Assembly: GCA_030682835.1 (NCBI GenBank)
Contig: JAUXNG010000052.1
Location: forward strand, 1-47,156
Length of the DNA stretch: 47,156 bases
Origin: Hydrogenophaga sp.
GTDB lineage: Bacteria > Pseudomonadota > Gammaproteobacteria > Burkholderiales > Burkholderiaceae_C
Direction: 5' to 3'
This document shows, one piece after another, positions 24,818-32,800 of this stretch; position 1 is the first letter of the stretch; every line of letters begins with the position of its first letter. Under the pieces are notes generated by a model that was not told the origin of the DNA, made no database searches, and saw nothing but the letters and a program-made list of their open reading frames with translations. The translations under genes and the position numbers were made by a program.

Positions 24818-25969
24818 ATGACCACCTACCTCGCCTGTATCGGCAGCCGCTCCGAGATCATCGGCATGGCCGCCCTGCACCGCGTGCTCCAGGCCCGCGG
24901 CGACCGCATGCTGGTGCTGCACACCGGCCAGCACCAGGCCATGACCGACCTGCTGTTCCGCTTTTTCGGCATGGACCCTTACCTGCAGATGCCGTGGCAG
25001 CGAGAGACCACGCGCCGCGGTGGCCTGCCGACTTCCGAGCTGGTGAACATCGTGGGCCGCGTCATCGGGCAGTCCAAAGCCGATGTGGTGCTGGTGCAGG
25101 GTGACAACCGTTCGGCCCTGGCGGGCGCGCTGGCCGCCGAGCAGTACGAACGCCCGGTGGCCCACGTCGAGGCCGGGCTGCGCGGCACCGACCCCGAGTC
25201 GTACTCGGAAGAGCACCAGCGCCCCAACCAGGCCGTGATCGACGGGCTGGCCCGCTGGCACTTTGCCACCACCGAGCCCACGCGCGACCAGCTGCTGCAA
25301 GACGGTATTCCTCGCCACCGTGTGCACATGGTGGGCAATCCGGTGATCGACACCGCCTTGTGGGTGCGCCAGCACCTGGCCTGCCCGGGCAGCGACGCCG
25401 CCGGTGCCCTGCCGCTTCCGCTGCGCCAGTTCCTGCGCGCCCACCCGGCCACCCGCCTGCTGCTGGTGACCGCCGAAAGCCTGGACCCCTGGGGCCAGCC
25501 GATCCGCAACATCGCCGATGCCGTGGGCCAGCTGCTGTTCCAGCAGCCCGACCTGATCGTGGTCTGGCCGCTGGAGGCCGACGCGGCCGTGCGCGCCGAA
25601 CTGGAGCGGCGCTTCGAGGGCTTCAGCCCGGGCTGCCGCCAGCGCATCTGCGTGACGGACCCGCTCGATTACCCGGCCCTGATTTCGGTGCTGGCGCAGT
25701 GCCACATCACGCTCACCACCTCGGGCGGGAGCCAGCGCGAAGCCTCGGCGCTGGCCCGCCCCGTGCTCATCGCGCGCGACGGCGCCGAGGGGGAAGAGCT
25801 GGTGCAGGCCGGCGGGGCCCGCTGGGTCGGCACGCAGACCGAACGCATCGTGGACGAAACCGTGCGTCTGCTCACGCAGTACACGCTGTACCGCGCCATG
25901 CAGCTCAGCGCCTGCCCCTTCGGCGATGGCCAGTCGGCCGCCCGCATCGCCGACATCCTCTCGGCCTGA
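24818..25969 (+). CDS. UDP-N-acetylglucosamine 2-epimerase (WecB)-like protein, catalytic His segment absent
   Basis: 383 residues, the full length of WecB, which epimerises UDP-GlcNAc to UDP-ManNAc. The fold is recognisable: CIGSRSEIIGMAAL, VLVQGDN (D96), AHVEAGLRG (E118), SEEHQR (E131) and MVGNPVIDT. The family segment TxHRxEN, which carries the catalytic histidine, is here TAESLDPWG (218-226). The UDP-binding DSGGxQEE is TSGGSQREA (301-309). Three acidic active-site residues are thus kept but the histidine is lost. The protein may act on another nucleotide sugar, hydrolyse it, or be non-catalytic. It lies between the bactofilin-like and membrane-protein genes, 60 and 41 bp away. Confidence 0.8.
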   Translation: MTTYLACIGSRSEIIGMAALHRVLQARGDRMLVLHTGQHQAMTDLLFRFFGMDPYLQMPWQRETTRRGGLPTSELVNIVGRVIGQSKADVVLVQGDNRSALAGALAAEQYERPVAHVEAGLRGTDPESYSEEHQRPNQAVIDGLARWHFATTEPTRDQLLQDGIPRHRVHMVGNPVIDTALWVRQHLACPGSDAAGALPLPLRQFLRAHPATRLLLVTAESLDPWGQPIRNIADAVGQLLFQQPDLIVVWPLEADAAVRAELERRFEGFSPGCRQRICVTDPLDYPALISVLAQCHITLTTSGGSQREASALARPVLIARDGAEGEELVQAGGARWVGTQTERIVDETVRLLTQYTLYRAMQLSACPFGDGQSAARIADILSA

Positions 25970-26010
25970 ATGGCCGCGGGTCGACCCTTTCAGAACCCGG
26001 AGACACCCGC

Positions 26011-26820
26011 ATGGACGCTGCCGCCTTCCTGACCCTGCGCCCGGCCAAGCGCGCCGCGCTGCGCACCGCGCGCCAGCGCCTCACGCTGGCACGAGGACCG
26101 GTGGGCCTGTCGCTGGGGGCCGCGCTCACCGAGCCGCTGCCGCGCACGCCGCGCCAGTGGGGCGCGCTGCTGTTGCTGGCCGCGCTGCCTCTGCTGCTGG
26201 TGGTCGCACTCAGCCACTGGCTGCTGATGGGCTGGCACGCGGTGCTGCTGGGCTGGGCGCCCCGCCTGGGCCTGCCGCTGGAGCGCGGCGCCAGCGATGC
26301 GCTGGTGTGGCGGGCGCTGGACGCCGGCGCACTGCCTGGCGGCCCGCTCGTCCTTGCCGTGGCCGCGCTGGCGGTGCTCGCGGTGTTCACCGCCTCGCTG
26401 TGGCTGCCGGCCCGCCACCAGCTGGGGCGCCGGTTGCTGTGGGCGCTGTGTGCCGTGCAGGCCGTGGCGGTCCTGCTGGCGGTCGGGCGGCCCGACCTGC
26501 TGCCCCAGTCGCCCACGGCCTACCTGTCGACCCTGCTGCACGCGGGGTTCTACCTCATGCTCACCCTGCCGGTGCTGCTTGCGCTGGGCCTGTCGGCATT
26601 GAAAATGGGCTGGGCAGCCCGGCTCGGCTTCATGGCGGCCGTGCTGGCCTACTTCGCTCTCATGCTGCCGCACAAGATGCTGCTGCTGGCCTTGCTGTTC
26701 CAGTGGCTGCCGATGGTGTGGGCGCCGCTGCTGTTTGTGCTGCTGGGCGTGGTGGCCGACCTGCTGGTGTTCCTGGCGCTGTTTGCAGTGCTTTCGGTGA
26801 GCCGGCCGGTGGCCCGCTGA
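26011..26820 (+). CDS. Polytopic membrane protein of unknown function
   Basis: 269 residues from the ATG at 26011, with GGAGA about 8 bases upstream. After a basic N-terminal tail of ~45 residues, about six to seven hydrophobic helices follow (first at WGALLLLAALPLLLVVALSHWLL; last at LLFVLLGVVADLLVFLALFAVL, both read in outline). I do not recognise a family. It ends the + strand cluster and stops 54 bp before the convergent end of the giant glucan-synthase-like gene. A role in glycan export or anchoring of the cluster proteins is a guess from position only. Confidence 0.7.
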   Translation: MDAAAFLTLRPAKRAALRTARQRLTLARGPVGLSLGAALTEPLPRTPRQWGALLLLAALPLLLVVALSHWLLMGWHAVLLGWAPRLGLPLERGASDALVWRALDAGALPGGPLVLAVAALAVLAVFTASLWLPARHQLGRRLLWALCAVQAVAVLLAVGRPDLLPQSPTAYLSTLLHAGFYLMLTLPVLLALGLSALKMGWAARLGFMAAVLAYFALMLPHKMLLLALLFQWLPMVWAPLLFVLLGVVADLLVFLALFAVLSVSRPVAR

Positions 26821-26874
26821 ACCTTCAGCACCGCCCGCGCCGCCCCCGGCCTTCGGTGGCGGCGCTGGGTTCTT

Positions 26875-29800
26875 TCACAGGTCCCGCAGCAGGGGCACCA
26901 GAAAACGGTCGAGCGTGGGGTGTTGCGTCCAGCGCAGCAGTTCGCGCGCCTGCAGCACACCGGTGTGGGCGTCCAGGCGGGTGGCGCCCACCGCTTCGGG
27001 CGTGGTGCGCATGAGCAGGAACTGGCGGGTGCGGCCGTCCCGGGTCAGCCACAGCTCGACGCCGGGCCAGTGTGGCGGCAGGCGAGGCTGGAAGCGCACG
27101 CCTTCGTGGGTCCATTCAATGCCCAGCAGACACTCGACCGTGGCCCGGTAGACCGCCGCCGGGTGGGCCGCCGGCCGGCCGGCCGGGTCCGTGGCCAGCT
27201 CGCGCTGGAACGGCGAGGTGCGGTAGACCGCCCCCAGCGTGGGCACCGCCGGCAGCACCTCGGGCGCCAGGCGAGGCGCACCGTCCGCCCAGCGCGTGGC
27301 CGCTTCGTGGTCGCCCCGGGCCTGCGCCACCGCCGCCCACCACTGGGCGGGCTCGCGCAGGCCGGGGCGCCCCTGATCGCCCTCCTTCACCGCGTGCGCC
27401 GAACGCGAGGCCAGCGCCTCGTCGAGCACGCGCCCCACCCAGGCCAGCAGCGAGGCCGCCGGCCCCGGCGCACGGCCCCGAACGGGTTCGTCGAGCAGCG
27501 AGCCGTCGCCCGTGAGGTTCAGGTAGTGCCGGGCCGCCACGGGCAGCCAGCGTGGGTCGGGCGCACCTGCAGGGGCTGCGACACCGCTGGCGGGTGCCTC
27601 GGCCGGTGTGTCGGCCAGCCCGGCGGCAAAGCGCAGCAACTCGGCCCGCAGCGCGGCGGGCTGGGTCCAGCCCAGTGCCATGGCCGCCTGCAGCCGCTCG
27701 GGTGGGCTGGCCGGCTCGGCCGCCCACAGCAGGTGGCTGCCCAGCTGGTGCGGCAGCCACCGGTTCATGAGCACGTCGAACAGCGGGTCCTGCGTAGCCA
27801 CCTGAATGCCTTGCACCTGCGCCTGGGCGGCTTCGGTGGCCCGCTGCTCGCGCGTGGCCGCGGCGGTCTCCAGTGCTGCTGTGGCCAGCTGCCGGGCCGC
27901 TGGCGCCGTTGTCGCGTGGCCGATGAGGAAGCTGTGCTCCTGCGCGGCGCCCGGGCGCAGCGTGAAGATGCGCGAGATCGCCGCGCAGGGGTCGAGCCCG
28001 GGTCCGCTGCGCTGGCCCAGGCGCCGCGGCAGCACGAACTGGCCTTGGCGGTCGAAGAAGGCGGCGCGGTCAGAGGTCCAGTCGTCGGGCTCGCTGGCGC
28101 GAGGGTCGTCGGCTCGGGACTCAAGGGTGTCGGTGCCTGGCGGCGGGGCGTCGTCCACCAGGCTGTCGTCTGGCACCTGGTCGGTCGCGGCCGCGCCGGT
28201 GCGGGGTGCCTGGGGGGCAGGCGGCATGCAGAAGAAGGCGGTGCCGCCCGAAGCGCCGGGTGAGGCGGTCTGGGTGCACAGCAGGCCTTGCAAGGGCCCA
28301 CCCGGTGCGTCGCCGCGCCAGGGCTGGCTGTCCAGCGTGGCCCGGTCCTGACGCGACGCGCCGAGCACCCATTCCATCAAACCGGTCAGGCGCAGGTGGG
28401 CCTTGTGCGGGGCGTGGTTCACCAGCCGCAGCGTGACCTGCAGCACCGCGGTGTCGGGGTCGACACACCAGCTCAGCGCCACGTCGAGCATGCCGCGGCG
28501 GTGACTGATGCGGCTGACCCCGGTGCCATGCTCCACATGGTGAACGGCGTGCGGGTCGGCCCAGGCACCGGGCGTGAGGCTCCACACCGCCTGGGTGCGG
28601 CGGTCTTGCAGCAGAAAGCTGAGCGCCGGCCGGTCGCCCACGGGGTCGCGCGTCCATGCACCCAGCGCCAGCGGCTCTGGCCGGCCGACCCAGCTGGTTC
28701 CCATGCCGCTGTCGGACACGCTCGCCCCCAGCTCGGGCCCTGTCAGGCGGTTGGGCCAGGGCAAGTGCGGCACCAGCCCGGAGCCGGTGTCGAAGCCCAG
28801 TGCGCCGGTTTCGCGGTCGAACGCCGCGGCCGGCACGGCGGGGGCCATATCGCTGCGCTGCAGCGGCACCGCGATGCCGGGGCGGCTGTGGTCGCCCGCC
28901 TGGTCGAGCTGCGCTGTCCACTGCGCCACCTGCTCGGCCAGCGGGTGGCCGTCGGCCGTGAGGCCGATGCGCGCGAGCCGGCGCAGGGTGGTGACCTGGC
29001 GCACCGAGAGCGCGTCCATGGGCAGCAGGTGCAGCGCGCCGCCGGTGGCCTGCCCCTGGGGCATGAGGGGCTGAGGGGTCGCTGGGGGCGGCGCGGAGCC
29101 GGCTGCGAGTTCGGCGGCCACCAGGGGCAGCTGGGCAGCGCCCTCGGGATCGAGCAGCACCACCAGATCGTGTGCCACGCCAGCGTGCAGCCAGTCGCGG
29201 TGGGCCTGCGCCAGCTGGCGCAGCACCGGCAAGCCCTGTGGCCAGCTCGCCAGCACGAGCAGCAGCGGGCGCTCGCCGCCCAGCCCCAGCGGCAGCAGCT
29301 CCAGCGGATCAGCCGGCTCCACTGCCGCTGCGCCCGCGCCTGCAAACAGGTGGGTGCGCGGCACGGTGGCCACCAGGGCGGTGGTGAGTGCCTGCAAGGC
29401 GGGCAGCAGTTCGCTGCGGGCCTGCAGCCCGGTGGCCGGCTGGCCGGCCATGGTGGCGGCCATGAGCGAGGCGCGCTCCACATGGCTGTGCCGGCGGTAT
29501 TTGTCGAGCAGGGCCAGCAGGGTGTCGGGGTCGTCGGAGGCGGCCGTGGCGAAGGTGACGCTGGCCTGCGCGCCGGGGCGCAGGCGCAGGCGCACGCCCA
29601 GCACGGCCACGCTGTCGACGCCGTTCACGAAGGAGGCCGGGCCCTCGGGCACAGGGTCCAGCCCGGCGCGCGGGCGGGCCGGGCTGTGGTGGCGGCCCAG
29701 CCACTGGCCGCGGTCAGTCTGGCAGCGCAGTTCCAGCAGGCGGCCCTGCACGTCGGCCACGAAGTGGGCCATGCGGGGCACGCTGGCGTCCGGCGGGGCT

Positions 29801-32800
29801 TGCGGCGGCTGGAAGCGCAGGGCGCGCTGCTCGGGCATCCAGTCGGAGCGCAGGCGCGGGCGCGCCGGGGGTGGAAAGCGCTGATCGGCCCCGCTGGCTT
29901 CCAGCGCCACGTCCATCGCCGAGACCACTTCCAGGTCCATGGCCTGGTCGCTGTGGTTGCTGAGCGTGACGCGGCGGAATTCGATGTCGTCTTCGGGGCT
30001 GATCCACACCGCTGTCTGCGCGCTCAGCTCGGGCCACTGCGCCTGCAGCACCATGCGCTCGCGGTGGAAGCTGGCGCTGTAGGCCGCGTTGGGGTCGGGC
30101 GCCGGGTGGCTGCTGAGCGACACCGGCAGGCCGCTGCTGTCCTGCCGCAGGTAGAGGAAATGGCCCAGGTCGTCGCGCAGCAGGTCGTCGGCGTCGCGGG
30201 TAAGGGCGGTGTCGCCCCACAGGCTGCTGCCGGCGCCGTTGGCACGCAGGCGGGTGCTGTAGCGGCCATTGGTGAGCAGCAGCGTGGGCTCCAGGCTGCT
30301 GGCGCCGGGCACCACGGGGCGGGCGGCGTCGGCCTGGCGCTGCTGCAGGGCCGGCAGGGGGCGGCGCGGCACGTCCTGCAGCGGCGGCAGGTGGCGCGGC
30401 GCCGTTTCGTGCAGCAGCGGGGCCATGGCCTGCAGGGCCGGGTGGGCACTGGCCCAGCGCTGCACGATACCGCCGTGCAGCACGCTGGTGAGCGCGGCGA
30501 TGCTCAGGCCCTGGTCGCGCGCACGCAGGCCGTGCACCACGGTGGCGTCGCCGCCCCTGGCCTGGCGCCCGGGGGTGCAGTCCAGCGCGTCGAAGAAACC
30601 GAAGCGCCCGCGGGCGCCCAGCAGCGTGAGCGCGCGCAGGTTGGCGCAGGCCGCTGCCGGGTCGAGCAGGGCCGCCAGGGCGCTGGCATAGGGCGCGATC
30701 ACGCGTTCGTCGGGGGGGATGCTGCGCAGGGCCAGGCGCGGCACGCCGTGTGGCGCCACCGGGAAGGGCTGGGCGGGGTCGCGCCCGGCCCAGGCCGACT
30801 CGGCCATGCCCCAGGGCAGCTGGTCGGGCCGCGTGTGGGCGATGTGTTCGGCCAGCGCGCTGTGGCTGGCTTCGTGCAGCGCGCTGCCGTGGGGTGCCGG
30901 TGCCAGCAGCCAGGGCGCCAGGTAGTCCGCCAGCGAGCCCGACCACGAGCGCAGCGCCGCCCTCGCCCCGCTGGCAAAGAAGGGGCGGCCCAGCGAGCGC
31001 CAGTGGTGCGCGGGCAGATCGCCCCGGGCCAGGCCCAGCAGGCTGGCGCTGCGCGCTTCGGACGCCAGCAGCTCGTAGAAATGCGGCTCGGGCTGCTGTT
31101 CGTCCACGCGGTAGCCGGTGTGCAGGCGCGCGTGGCCGGGGTGGTAGAGCAGCCTGAAGTCGGCCTTCCAGGCCAGATCCTCCAGCTGCCGGGCCAGGGC
31201 ACGCAGGCGCGTGGTGGCGTGTGGCGCTTCGCCCGAGCGGCGCGACCACGCGTCCTGCAGGGCCGAGCGCAGCGTGTGCAGGTGGTCCCGCAGCAGGCTG
31301 TGCAGCTCTTCGCGCCCGTTGTCGCCTGAACTGGGCTCGGCGCGCTCGGGCGGCGCGGCTGCCTGCAGCTCGTCCAGGGCGCGCTGCAGCAGCTCCTGGA
31401 AGGCGGCAAAGGCCGCCGGATCGTCGGCGCCGGGGGCCGCCTGGGCCAGCAGCTGGCCGACTGCGGTTCTGTCGGCCCGGCGGCGCAGCACGGTGTGCAG
31501 CAGCGGCAGCCGTGGCTCCAGCCGCTCGCGCGACGTGCGCAGGGCCTGGGCGCCGGCTTCGTCGTCGAAGGGGTTGCGGGCCAGTTCCCGGCAGGCCTGC
31601 GCCACCGCCAGCCCGTAAGCGCTGAAGTGGCCGCTCTGCGCCGTGTCCACGCGGCGGGGCAGGGCGGGCTCCAGCGTATCGCTGTGGTATCGCGCCAGCA
31701 GGTGGCCCTGGTGGCGTTCCAGGCGGGCCACGGTGGCCAGCGTGCCCTCCACGCGGCTGAGCAGCTCTTCGGTACCGATCCAGCCGAACTGGCGCGCGCA
31801 GGCGGTGCTCAGCAGGTACAGACCGATGCCCTGCGGCGAACTGTGGTGGGCTTCGCGCCAGAAGGGGGCGGTCTGCAGATCGTCGGGCGGAAGGTGGTGG
31901 TGTTCGCCTTCGCCACAGCGCTCGAACAGGCGCCAGCTGTCGCGCGCCACGCTGGTGAGCATCTCGCGGTCGGGGGGCGACTGGGCGTCGTCTTCGCTGG
32001 GGCTGGCCGCACGCCGGCCGAGCCAGCGCAGCAGGGGTGCCGCGGCCCACAGCAGCAGCAGGCCGGCGGCCAGGGGTGCCGGGGGCAGGCCGTGCAGCAG
32101 CCACAGGGCCAGACCCAGGCCCAGCGCCACCACCGGCGCGCTGCGCTGGCGCACCAGCCAGGCCGGCCAGGCTGCGGGCGGCGCCAGGTCGCGGCCCAGG
32201 CCCCGCCACATTGCATGGGCGGTGCGCAGGGCGTCTTGCGGCAGGCGCCATATACCTGAGAGCGCGGCGGCTGCGGCGCGCAGCAGGCCGGCACCGGCGG
32301 CCCGGGCCTGCCTGCGCCCCATCAGATGGGCATGGCGCGGCACCGCCTGCACCAGGGCGGACACCAGCGGCCCCGCCGCGTGTGCAGCGGCCACCAGCAA
32401 GAGCGTGGCCGCCAGCGACAGCCGCGGATCGAGCAGAGCCCAGGCCAGCAGCATCAGCGACGCGGGGCCCACCAGCCGGGCGCGCGCCGCATCCAGCAGG
32501 CCTGCGCGCTGCAGCGGGCTGAGCGGCCAGCGCTGCGGCTGCCATGCCAATGGCAGCGCTTCCCAGGTGGCGGGTGCCGTGAGCGGGCCAAGGGCGGGCC
32601 CGGTGGCGTCGGCATGGAACAAGGCCACATCAGGCACGCTGGCGCAGCGGGCGAGCGCGCCGGCCAGGGGGTGCTGGCGCTGCACCGGGTCGCCCGAGGG
32701 GCGCGCGCCCAGCACCGCCTGCATGGCGTCCACGTGCAGCAGGCCGCTGCCGGTGAAACCGGCCCTGTCTTCGGCAGGGGATGCGGTGTCGGCCAGGCGC

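Noticed and set aside
29714..32545. 943-codon minus-strand frame inside the giant gene
   Set aside because: It is a second frame of the same strand with alanine/arginine-rich low-complexity sequence; the other frame holds the conserved cyclisation domain.
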